Of a DNA stretch of 64,000 nt, positions 25,414 through 32,138 are shown piece by piece; within the stretch, counting starts at the first letter, position 1; each line of letters starts with the position of its first letter. The notes under the pieces were generated by a model that was given only the letters and a program-made list of their open reading frames with translations, was not told where the DNA came from and ran no database searches. This DNA is from Arachnia propionica. GTDB taxonomy: Bacteria > Actinomycetota > Actinomycetes > Propionibacteriales > Propionibacteriaceae. The DNA lies in NCBI RefSeq assembly GCF_037055325.1, contig NZ_CP146373.1, forward strand, positions 2,976,001-3,040,000, given 5' to 3'. The translations under genes were made by a program, and so were the position numbers.

Positions 25414-26201
25414 GGGAGCCGCTCCCGCGGGGAGTCGATGTGCACCACCAGCCGCCCGGTGTGCTCGTCGGTGCCGACGCGACCGGTGACGGCGAAGACC
25501 TCCTCCAGCAGCTGCGGGGTCACCACGGCGGCCGGGTCGCCGTCGGCGACGATGCGTCCCCGGCTCAGGGCGACCACCCGGTCGGCGTAGCGGGCGGCGT
25601 GTTCCAGGTCGTGCAGCACCGAGACCACCGTCAGACCGCGGGCGCGTCGCAGCCGCGCTATGAGGTCCAGCACCTCCAGCTGATGGCAGATGTCGAGGAA
25701 GGTCGTCGGTTCGTCCAGCAGCAGGATCGAGGCGTCCTGGGCCAGGGACAGGGCCAGCCGGACCCGTTGGCGTTCGCCGCCGGACAGGCTGTCGACCATC
25801 CGGTCGCCGAGGTGGGTCGTGCCGGTCTCGGCCAGCGCGACGGCGCAGTGCTCGTCGAAGGGATCGCGCAGCATCGCCCACATGGATCGCTGCGGAAACC
25901 TGCCGTGGGCCACCAGCTGGCGCACCGTCATGCCCGGGACGCGGGGCAGCTGCTGGGGCAGCAACGCCACCCGCTGGGCGACGAGACGCCGCGGCGTGGA
26001 CGCGATGCTGGTCCCGTCCAGCAGCGACTCGCCCTGGATCCGCAGCTCCCCCGACAGGGCGCGCAGCAGCGTCGATTTTCCGCAGCCGTTCGCCCCGACC
26101 AGGGCAACCCACTCCCCCCGGCCGATCTTGAGGTCGAGGTGATCGAGGACGAGCCGGTCCCCGAACTGGACGCAGGCTCGACGCAGTTCCATCACTGTCA
26201 C
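25410..26201 (-). CDS. FecE-type ABC importer ATPase
   Basis: 263 residues from GTG 26201, which overlaps the permease stop (GTGA) and has AGGAG eight bases before it; an in-frame ATG at 26192 is an alternative. Walker A GANGCGKSTLLRALSG, signature LSGGERQRVRLALSL, Walker B ILLLDEPTTFLDI and switch VSVLHDLEHAARYAD are those of siderophore/haem/cobalamin importer ATPases. It powers uptake with the two FecCD-type permeases and the binding protein upstream. The frame continues upstream across the permease gene, but this is not a fusion. Confidence 0.93.
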   Translation of the reverse strand: MTVMELRRACVQFGDRLVLDHLDLKIGRGEWVALVGANGCGKSTLLRALSGELRIQGESLLDGTSIASTPRRLVAQRVALLPQQLPRVPGMTVRQLVAHGRFPQRSMWAMLRDPFDEHCAVALAETGTTHLGDRMVDSLSGGERQRVRLALSLAQDASILLLDEPTTFLDICHQLEVLDLIARLRRARGLTVVSVLHDLEHAARYADRVVALSRGRIVADGDPAAVVTPQLLEEVFAVTGRVGTDEHTGRLVVHIDSPRERLP

Positions 26202-27196
26202 GGTTCTGACTCCTGGTGTGAGCTGGCCACCGCGACCAGCGCGGCGGCCCCGATGAGGCAGGTGACGGCGCCGACCGGCACCCCCACCTGCTGCCCGTCG
26301 CCGGTGAGCTGGATCGCGAGGCTGACGGCCTTGGCGATGAGGTCGGAGGCGGCGACGAACAGCCCCCCGCACACCGCTACGAGCACCACCTGTCGCCTCA
26401 GCCGCCCGCCGAAGACCAGCCGGACGACGTGGGGCGCGACGAAACCGACGAAGGCGAGCGGCCCCACGGTCGCCACCGCCGCCGAGGCCAGCAGCACCGC
26501 GATCCCGATGCCCACGCCGCGCCAGAACCCGGGTGACACCCCGAGGCAGTGGGCGTGGGAGTCGGAGACCGCGAGGATCTCCAGCCGGTCGGCGACCAGC
26601 ACCAGCGCCGCGAACCCGACGAGGACCGGTATCGCGATCATCGGGACGTGCTCGGCGACGCGGGCCTCCACCGACCCGATCAGCCAGCGCAGCGCTCCCC
26701 CGACGCCGGTGGGCCGGGCGGCGATGAGGATCGTCACCACCCCGGTCAGGGCCAGCGCAGACAACAGGCCGAGCACCGCCGTCTGCTCCGAGGTGCGGCG
26801 GTGGGCCACCAGCCACAGCAGTCCGCCGCCGAGCAGGCCACCCACGGTCGCCGACAACACCGACGAGAACACCGACCCGCCGTCGATGAGCCCGGTCCCG
26901 GAGGCGATCAGGTAGCCGAGCACCGCCGAGGGGTTCACCGCCGTCAGCTCGGGGGCGGCCAGCGGGTTGCGCAGCACCGACTGCAATGCCAGCCCGGCCA
27001 GGCCGAGAGCCGTGCCGGCGAACAGGGCGACGACGAGCCGCGGCAGCCGCAGCTCGGTCAGCACCCGCCACGAGACCGTGTCGGTTCCGGCCAGCAGCTC
27101 GGACCAGTCCACGCCCCGCCCCAGCGCGAGATGGGCGACGGGGACGATGAGCGCGGCGGCCGCGATCCACAGGCCCAGCCAGGCACGACGGCTCAC
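26198..27196 (-). CDS. FecCD-family ABC importer permease (second)
   Basis: 332 residues from GTG 27196 overlapping the stop of the preceding permease. About ten membrane helices. Family motifs include LPRLVVALFAGTALGLAGLALQSVLRNPLAAPELTAVNPSAVLGYL near residue 50 and GPLAFVGFVAPHVVRLVFGGRLRRQV near 255, the latter being the coupling-helix region. It forms a heterodimer with the product of 27193-28140 and moves a metal-chelate or corrinoid-like ligand delivered by the lipoprotein. Codon use matches neighbours. Confidence 0.92.
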   Translation of the reverse strand: MSRRAWLGLWIAAAALIVPVAHLALGRGVDWSELLAGTDTVSWRVLTELRLPRLVVALFAGTALGLAGLALQSVLRNPLAAPELTAVNPSAVLGYLIASGTGLIDGGSVFSSVLSATVGGLLGGGLLWLVAHRRTSEQTAVLGLLSALALTGVVTILIAARPTGVGGALRWLIGSVEARVAEHVPMIAIPVLVGFAALVLVADRLEILAVSDSHAHCLGVSPGFWRGVGIGIAVLLASAAVATVGPLAFVGFVAPHVVRLVFGGRLRRQVVLVAVCGGLFVAASDLIAKAVSLAIQLTGDGQQVGVPVGAVTCLIGAAALVAVASSHQESEP

Positions 27197-28140
27197 CGGT
27201 CCGGCCTCCTCGCCACGAAGACCATGGCGACGCAGAACCCGATCAGCGCGGTCCACGCCCCGAGCGGGGTCTCGAAGGGTTTGAACAGCTCCCGCGCCGC
27301 GATGTCGGCGCCGACGCTCACCCCGGCCCCGATGATCGCCGTCACCGCGAGCCGGAACACCTCACCCGCCCCCGGGACGAACCACCGGGTCACGGTCGGG
27401 GCGACGAAGGCGACCCATGCGATGGGGCCGCAGGCCGCCACCACGAGCGCGACCAGCAACGCGGCGACACCGAGGGCCAGCAGTCGCCAGCAACCCGGCC
27501 TCATCCCCAGGGCGGAGGCCTGCTCGTCGCCGAGGGACAGCACCCCCAGCGCAGGCAGCACCGCGACCGTGGCGGCGCAGCCGATGACCAGGGGGACGAT
27601 CAGCGGCAGGGCGACATCGGCCGTGATCTCGGTGAGCGAACCCACGAGGTATTTGAAGATGATGCTCAACTCGACCTGGTCGGCCGTCGACATCACGGTC
27701 AGCACCGCCGCCTGCCAGGCCGTCGAGACCGCCGCCCCGATGAGCAGGGTCTGCGCGGCGCTGCGTCCCCTCGTGGCCGCGAGCAGGCACAGGGCACCCC
27801 CCGCCACCGCGCCGGCCAGGGCCCCGGCCGTGCGGGACGTCAGCGAGTGGATGCCGCTGGTGACCAGCAGCGCCGCCACGAAGGCGGCTCCCCCGCTGAC
27901 CCCCAGCAGGTCGGGCACCGCGAGCGGGTTGCGCATGGCCCGCTGCACCAGCAGCCCCGCTACCCCGAGCCCGGCCCCGGCGGCCGCACCCACCAGCAGC
28001 CGGGGCAGACGAATCTCAAGGAACACGATCCGCGCGACCCGTCCCGACGCGGGCAGGCCGAGATAGAGGCTTGCCGTGACGAGAGCGGCCCCCGCCACGG
28101 CAAGCAGTATCAGGATCGTGATCCGCTGGCGGAGCCCCAC
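27193..28140 (-). CDS. FecCD-family ABC importer permease (first)
   Basis: 315 residues from GTG 28140, whose G is shared with the TAG stop of the binding-protein gene. Motifs: LEIRLPRLLVGAAAGAGLGVAGLLVQRAMRNPLAVPDLLGVSGGAAF near residue 45 and GPIAWVAFVAPTVTRWFVPGAGEVFRL near 235. It is divergent enough from the next permease to suggest an obligate heterodimer. All four uptake genes overlap or abut, so they form one transcript starting at the operator upstream of the binding protein. Confidence 0.92.
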   Translation of the reverse strand: MGLRQRITILILLAVAGAALVTASLYLGLPASGRVARIVFLEIRLPRLLVGAAAGAGLGVAGLLVQRAMRNPLAVPDLLGVSGGAAFVAALLVTSGIHSLTSRTAGALAGAVAGGALCLLAATRGRSAAQTLLIGAAVSTAWQAAVLTVMSTADQVELSIIFKYLVGSLTEITADVALPLIVPLVIGCAATVAVLPALGVLSLGDEQASALGMRPGCWRLLALGVAALLVALVVAACGPIAWVAFVAPTVTRWFVPGAGEVFRLAVTAIIGAGVSVGADIAARELFKPFETPLGAWTALIGFCVAMVFVARRPDR

Positions 28141-29153
28141 TACTTCTTCAGGTCACGTTCGATGTGGTCCACGGCCTCGGTCACGGCGGTGGCGATGCAC
28201 CGGGTGCCCCGGCAGAACGTCCACAGTTCCTTGTTGACCTCGTGGACGTGGCCGTTCTTCACCGCGGTGAGCTGTTTCCACACCGGGTTGTCGGCGTAGA
28301 TCTCCGTGGCCTTCTTGTCGGTCGGGGCGAAGGTCATCGACGAGACGAACATGACCTTCGGGTCCTTCTCCAGGATCTGCTCCATGCTGTAGGCCCCGGC
28401 CTTGACCGGGTCGGTGCCGAGCACCTCGAATGGGTTGTTGACGACCTTGCCCAGGGCGCTGCCCAGCGGATCGGCACCCTTGGTGGCCACGCCCATGCCG
28501 GAGGCCCCACCCCACATCAGCAGGACGGGTTCACCGGCCACGCCCGCCGTCGTGGCCTTCTGCTTGGCCGCCGCCATGGCCTCCTGGTAGGCCGTCTCGG
28601 CCTTGACCTGGGCGTCCGCCTTGCCGGTGAGCGTCGCGACCATCCGCAGGTAGGCCAGGGAGTCCTCGTCCGTCTTGACGTTGACCAGCAGCACCGGCGA
28701 GAACTTCTCCAGCGCAGGCTTGAGCGCCTCGTGGACGCCCGCGAGCCCGATCACCAGGTCGGGTTTGACCTCTGCGGCGAACGAGGTGTCCTCGGCCCCG
28801 AAGCTGCCCGGCACCACCGGGATGTCCTTGCCCTTGTCGCCGAAGATTTCTGGCCGGGTCGCCAGGTTGGGGGTGGAGGTGGCCACCGGGACGATGCCGA
28901 GGCTGGCCAGGATGTCGTCACAGATGCCGGTGAGGCACACGATGCGCTGCGGAGCGGCGGGAACGCTCACCTCGGCCCCATCGGGGCCGGTCGCGGTGAG
29001 GGCGGGCGTCACCGGGGTGACACCGGCGACGGGCGCCGAGCTCGTCGCCGCCGTTGGGGCAGGAGATGTCCCCGGCGCGTCCGCACCGGGCACGCAGGCC
29101 GACAGGGCGCAGGCGGCAGCAAGGCCCATCAGGACTAGACCACGACGGATCAT
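28140..29153 (-). CDS. FecB-type substrate-binding lipoprotein
   Basis: 337 residues from ATG 29153 with GGGAG seven bases upstream. Lipobox LAAACALSAC near residue 19 gives a lipid-anchored, surface-exposed protein, followed by an Ala/Pro/Thr linker. The periplasmic-binding-protein fold is shown by PQRIVCLTGICDDILASLGIVPVATST, then VKPDLVIGLAGVHEALKPALEKFSPVLLV, and the C-terminal VKNGHVHEVNKELWTFCRGTRCIATAVTEAV. Two cysteine pairs (CLTGIC and CRGTRC) are notable and might form disulphides or bind metal. The ligand is unknown; adjacency and a shared operator suggest the RiPP made by the convergent operon, or its metal complex. Confidence 0.9.
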   Translation of the reverse strand: MIRRGLVLMGLAAACALSACVPGADAPGTSPAPTAATSSAPVAGVTPVTPALTATGPDGAEVSVPAAPQRIVCLTGICDDILASLGIVPVATSTPNLATRPEIFGDKGKDIPVVPGSFGAEDTSFAAEVKPDLVIGLAGVHEALKPALEKFSPVLLVNVKTDEDSLAYLRMVATLTGKADAQVKAETAYQEAMAAAKQKATTAGVAGEPVLLMWGGASGMGVATKGADPLGSALGKVVNNPFEVLGTDPVKAGAYSMEQILEKDPKVMFVSSMTFAPTDKKATEIYADNPVWKQLTAVKNGHVHEVNKELWTFCRGTRCIATAVTEAVDHIERDLKK

Positions 29154-29167
29154 TCGAAACTCCCAAG

Positions 29168-29185
29168 AATGATAGCGGTTATCAA
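29168..29185 (-). promoter_or_regulatory. Fur/Zur-like operator at the uptake-operon promoter
   Basis: On the minus strand the box reads TTGATAACCGCTATCATT, with TGATA/TATCA arms around five bases. It matches the Fur-family 7-1-7 consensus in 11 of the 14 defined positions. It overlaps a likely -10 (TATCAT), which sits 16 bases after a -35-like TTGCCC, and ends 15 bases before the ATG at 29153. It shares 13 of 18 positions and identical spacing with the box in the RiPP promoter. The cognate regulator is not encoded in this window. Confidence 0.6.
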
Positions 29186-29473
29186 TTGCAGGGCAATAGT
29201 ATGCCCACCCCTCGTCACTGTCCGCGCGGGGTGGGTTCAGCCGCGATGGGCCCGGGCGTCGGCACCAACGCCCCACCGGGTACGCGATGGGCAGCCCCCA
29301 CGGCGCCCGGCACCCCTCTCGCGCGGAGAAGGGAGCGCGTTGGCTGCGTCGAGGCACCCGTTCGAGGCCGGGCCCTGTAAGAATGGCTCTCAGCAGACTA
29401 TGGTTGGTCCCATCATCACCTGGGGGCATTTGCGATACAGGAGGGATGCCATGGGACGAGGGATGGTCACGGC

Positions 29474-30199
29474 ATGAGCAAGGACGCCTACGCCGTCAGC
29501 GCGCAGGTCTACGACCTGCTCAACGCCAGTTTTCGCCTGGGGCAGGTGGCGGCCCTGGAGAGGCTGATTCCGCTGGTCCGCGCCGAGTCGGGGCCGGTAC
29601 TCGACATCGGGGCCGGGTCGGGCCTGAACACGGTCTTCGTCCTGGAGCGCCTACCGGAGGCACACGTGTACGCCCTGGAACCCAGCCCCGCGATGAGGGC
29701 GCTGGTCCTGACGAAGGTCGCCGCGCACCCGGAGTGGTTCGACCGGGTCACGATCCGACCCGAGGCCTTCGGCGCCGCTCCCCTGCCTGATGCCATCAGC
29801 GCGGCGATCCTGCTGGGCGTCCTCGGCCACTTCAGCCCGGACGAACGGTCCGCACTGTTCGCCGCCATCGCAGCCCGGCTCCCCGAGGGCGGGGCCGCCC
29901 TGACGGACTTGCAGCCGCCCTGTCGGCCCGCGCGGGTGGAACCCTACGAGACCGCCAGCGCCCGGATCGGCGACCTGACCTATAGCGGCCTCGCGGAAGG
30001 ATGGCCACTCGACGACGAGCGCATGCACTGGAAGATGACCTGCCGCACCCTTGACGGCGATCGCGTGCTGGCCGAGGAGACCACCGAGTACCTGTTCCGC
30101 CACCCGGACCCCGAGGCCATCCGGACCGAACTCCGCGCCACCGGACTCAGCCTCGACCAGATCGAAGACACCACCTTCTACCTCATCGTCAAGGACTGA
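29474..30199 (+). CDS. Class I SAM-dependent methyltransferase
   Basis: 241 residues. The SAM-binding glycine loop is VLDIGAGSGLNTVFVLERL near residue 45, the acidic ribose-binding residue is in VYALEPSPAMRAL, and the motif-IV region is AAILLGVLGHFSPDER. The C-terminal half carries WKMTCRTLDGDRVLAEETTEYLFRHPD, a beta-rich substrate-specific part like that of small-molecule methyltransferases. It is divergently oriented from the uptake operon across about 320 bases and is not in the RiPP operon, so it could be a tailoring enzyme or unrelated. Only one of these can be decided experimentally; the family call itself is firm. Confidence 0.85.
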   Translation: MSKDAYAVSAQVYDLLNASFRLGQVAALERLIPLVRAESGPVLDIGAGSGLNTVFVLERLPEAHVYALEPSPAMRALVLTKVAAHPEWFDRVTIRPEAFGAAPLPDAISAAILLGVLGHFSPDERSALFAAIAARLPEGGAALTDLQPPCRPARVEPYETASARIGDLTYSGLAEGWPLDDERMHWKMTCRTLDGDRVLAEETTEYLFRHPDPEAIRTELRATGLSLDQIEDTTFYLIVKD

Positions 30200-30243
30200 C
30201 TCGCTCGTCCCCCGGTTCGCGGGCGCCTCCCGGACGGGTGGGG

Positions 30244-30378
30244 ATGCGGAAGCGATCGAGGATCTCTCGGCGGAAAGGGGACTCCATCGACGTCGACGGC
30301 GCTCACGCCCCGGGGGCGTGGAAGACCAACACCGCGTAGCCGAGATCGGTCAAGGTGGCGTGGGCCGCGGCCCAGGCA
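30244..30378 (-). pseudogene. Collapsed remnant of the Tm-1-like operon
   Basis: Three short segments match pieces of the 42-kb operon in the same orientation. 30246-30266 matches 42021-42043 (5' end of the TIM-barrel gene). 30270-30302 matches about 42216-42253 and 30300-30372 matches about 42615-42685, both inside the Tm-1-like gene. Between them 170 and 360 bases of the original are missing. No reading frame survives. Confidence 0.6.
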
Positions 30379-30413
30379 AAGGTGAGCACTCCAGCCAAGA
30401 ACTTCGGGGATGG

Positions 30414-30443
30414 AACTGCAACATTGTTACAGCTTGTTACAGT
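30414..30443. repeat. 30-bp repeat, copy at the 3' end of the AlbA_2 gene
   Basis: A 30-base sequence with core CAACATTGTTACAGCTTG abuts the stop codon of the gene at 30444. The same 30 bases, with one substitution, lie just before its start codon (31856-31885) in direct orientation. The repeat includes the near-palindrome CTGCAAC-ATT-GTTACAG and a further CTTGTTACAG half-site. Confidence 0.8.
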
Positions 30444-31850
30444 TCAGGTGAGGTGCCAGGTGGCGCGTGGGTCTTGTTTGGCGGAGCCTTCCCGGATGAC
30501 GAGTCCGAGTTCTTCCAGCTGGGCTAGCGCCCGGGTGGCGGTCATGCGGGCTACCCCTGCCAGTTCGGCCAGCGCCCCGGTGGAGAGCGGCTCCCCCGTC
30601 TGGCGCAACGTGTTCAGAATGGCGATCGCGCTGCGGGTGAGCCGGGAGCGGATTTCTTCGGGGAGCGCCTCCTGTGCCGACAAGGTGAGAGTCACCGAGG
30701 AAGAGGATTGGAAATAGTGGGGATCGACGAGCCCGCGTCCACGCATCTCGGCGAATAGCCGCGCGATCCCTTCCCCGAGCTCTCTGGTGTACCCCAAGTC
30801 GGCGCACACCCGGGCGATGCGCGGGTTACGGGCATAGCGCCGGATATCGAGCGGGCGTTGGGGTTCGACGATGCCCGGGAATCTTCCTGGCGAGGTGATC
30901 TCGATCCGGCTTGGGAAAATCTCAAAGCGAATGTGGTCGCCCATGGTGCTGTACGAGCGATGAACGACGGCGTTGACCAGCCCCTCCAGCCAGGCATCCC
31001 GGGGAATCCGGGAGATGGGTTCGAAGGTGCCCGCGTCACTCAGTTGCTGCCAGGCGGGCATCATGTCCTCGATCTGGCGGATGGCTTCGGAGATCTGCCG
31101 CAGCAGGGAACCTTCCACCCGGCGGTCCTGTTCGAGCGTCATGTTTCGTCCCACGCCCCGGTGTTCCGCCCCGTACTTGAGAATCCGGACGACGGCATTG
31201 GGAAACTCACGCTGGGGACGCTCGTCGAACAGCAGCTCGCTGGCCACGGTGAGCCGACCCCGGCGATCCACCAGGTCGCGCGCGGCCAGCGCACCCTCAA
31301 TGGTCGCCGCGCCGATGCGTTCGGCGTAATCCGCCAGGGCCTGCTGGTCGAGATCCACCAGGGTGAGGTTCACGGGAGTGGCTTCATAGTGCGCCATGCC
31401 CCGGTCGAACACGAGCTCACGCTGCTGCGCGGCAGTCAACCGCCGCGACTCATCGCCAACCCGCAGGTAGCACTCACCCTTCTGGGTGACGTGCACGGTC
31501 TCCCCCGGAGCGACGTTCAGCAGGACGAGAGTGGCCGGCTCGCCTTCGGCGTCCAGCGCCTCAACCTCTTCCACCCGGGCGCGTACCGGCGGTTCAGTGT
31601 AGTCGAGGCAGGCTTGCCGCAGCTCGTTGCGCCGCCGCGCTGACACGTCCTCCACCTTGCCGTCGTGGAGCCCAACGACAATCACCCCGCCATCGGCGTT
31701 GGCCATAGCCACCAGCGGGACCGCGAGATCACGTGGCGACACGCGAGCGGACTTGCGTTCGAACCACTGATCTTCCGCAAGGGCCAGCAGCGCTGGCCCC
31801 ACCTGCTCTGGGGGCAACGTCAGGCTACGATCCACGACTGCCGAGGTCAT
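30444..31850 (-). CDS. Schlafen AlbA_2 / HATPase_c_4 regulator
   Basis: 468 residues. The N-terminal AlbA_2 (Schlafen-type) domain covers about 25-140 (DQWFERKSARVSPRDLAVPLVAMANADGGVIVVGL). The middle and C-terminal parts match the ATP-binding putative-transcriptional-regulator family: PRDAWLEGLVNAVVHRSYSTMGDHIRFEIF, SPGRFPG, and RNPRIARVCADLGYTRELGEGIARLFAEM. A winged-helix tail (ILNTLRQTGEPLSTGALAELAGVARMTATRALAQLEELGLV) binds DNA. Such proteins are often found near restriction or defence loci; here it sits next to the hsd operon. Two 30-bp direct repeats containing CTGTAAC-ATT-GTTACAG bracket the gene exactly; the upstream copy is a likely autoregulatory operator. Confidence 0.85.
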   Translation of the reverse strand: MTSAVVDRSLTLPPEQVGPALLALAEDQWFERKSARVSPRDLAVPLVAMANADGGVIVVGLHDGKVEDVSARRRNELRQACLDYTEPPVRARVEEVEALDAEGEPATLVLLNVAPGETVHVTQKGECYLRVGDESRRLTAAQQRELVFDRGMAHYEATPVNLTLVDLDQQALADYAERIGAATIEGALAARDLVDRRGRLTVASELLFDERPQREFPNAVVRILKYGAEHRGVGRNMTLEQDRRVEGSLLRQISEAIRQIEDMMPAWQQLSDAGTFEPISRIPRDAWLEGLVNAVVHRSYSTMGDHIRFEIFPSRIEITSPGRFPGIVEPQRPLDIRRYARNPRIARVCADLGYTRELGEGIARLFAEMRGRGLVDPHYFQSSSSVTLTLSAQEALPEEIRSRLTRSAIAILNTLRQTGEPLSTGALAELAGVARMTATRALAQLEELGLVIREGSAKQDPRATWHLT

Positions 31851-31855
31851 AGAGT

Positions 31856-31885
31856 AACTGTAACATTGTTACAGCTTGTTACAGT
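31856..31885. repeat. 30-bp repeat and palindromic operator upstream of the AlbA_2 gene
   Basis: Five bases before the ATG at 31850 lies the second copy of the 30-bp repeat. It contains the perfect palindrome CTGTAAC-ATT-GTTACAG (31858-31874) and an extra GTTACAG half-site. Placement directly over the translation start suggests repression by a DNA-binding protein, possibly the gene product itself. Confidence 0.75.
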
Positions 31886-32138
31886 GTTGCAGCTTCCCAG
31901 CACGGGCCGGGGTCGTCGCCACTCCATGCAGCGGTGAGGTGTTCTGCCTGCGAGACGGGCCTGGGTTGATGCGCGACCGCCCGGGTACGGCACCCCAACA
32001 CCGGGAGGGTGTGGCCCGCCGCATGCAGTTCCGGTTGTCAGGCATGGCCTCTCCCGGTTTTGTCAGTGGGCTCTAGTACGGTGTGAGCACACCTGCTGAG
32101 AACAGCATTTAGCGCGCCGTTGGCGTAGGAGACACACG

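Noticed and set aside
25410-27170. A 586-codon frame that would fuse a permease to the FecE-type ATPase.
   Set aside because: The upstream half is a shadow of the FecCD permease in another frame. The ATPase begins at GTG 26201 with its own ribosome-binding site.
29168-29185. The uptake-operon palindrome as a DtxR/IdeR iron box.
   Set aside because: DtxR boxes have a TTAGGTTAG-x-CTAACCTAA pattern, which is not seen here. The TGATA/TATCA arms fit the Fur family better.
31886-32138. Possible small gene between the AlbA_2 gene and hsdM.
   Set aside because: A 66-codon frame lacks a ribosome-binding site and family similarity. The region more likely holds the hsd promoter.
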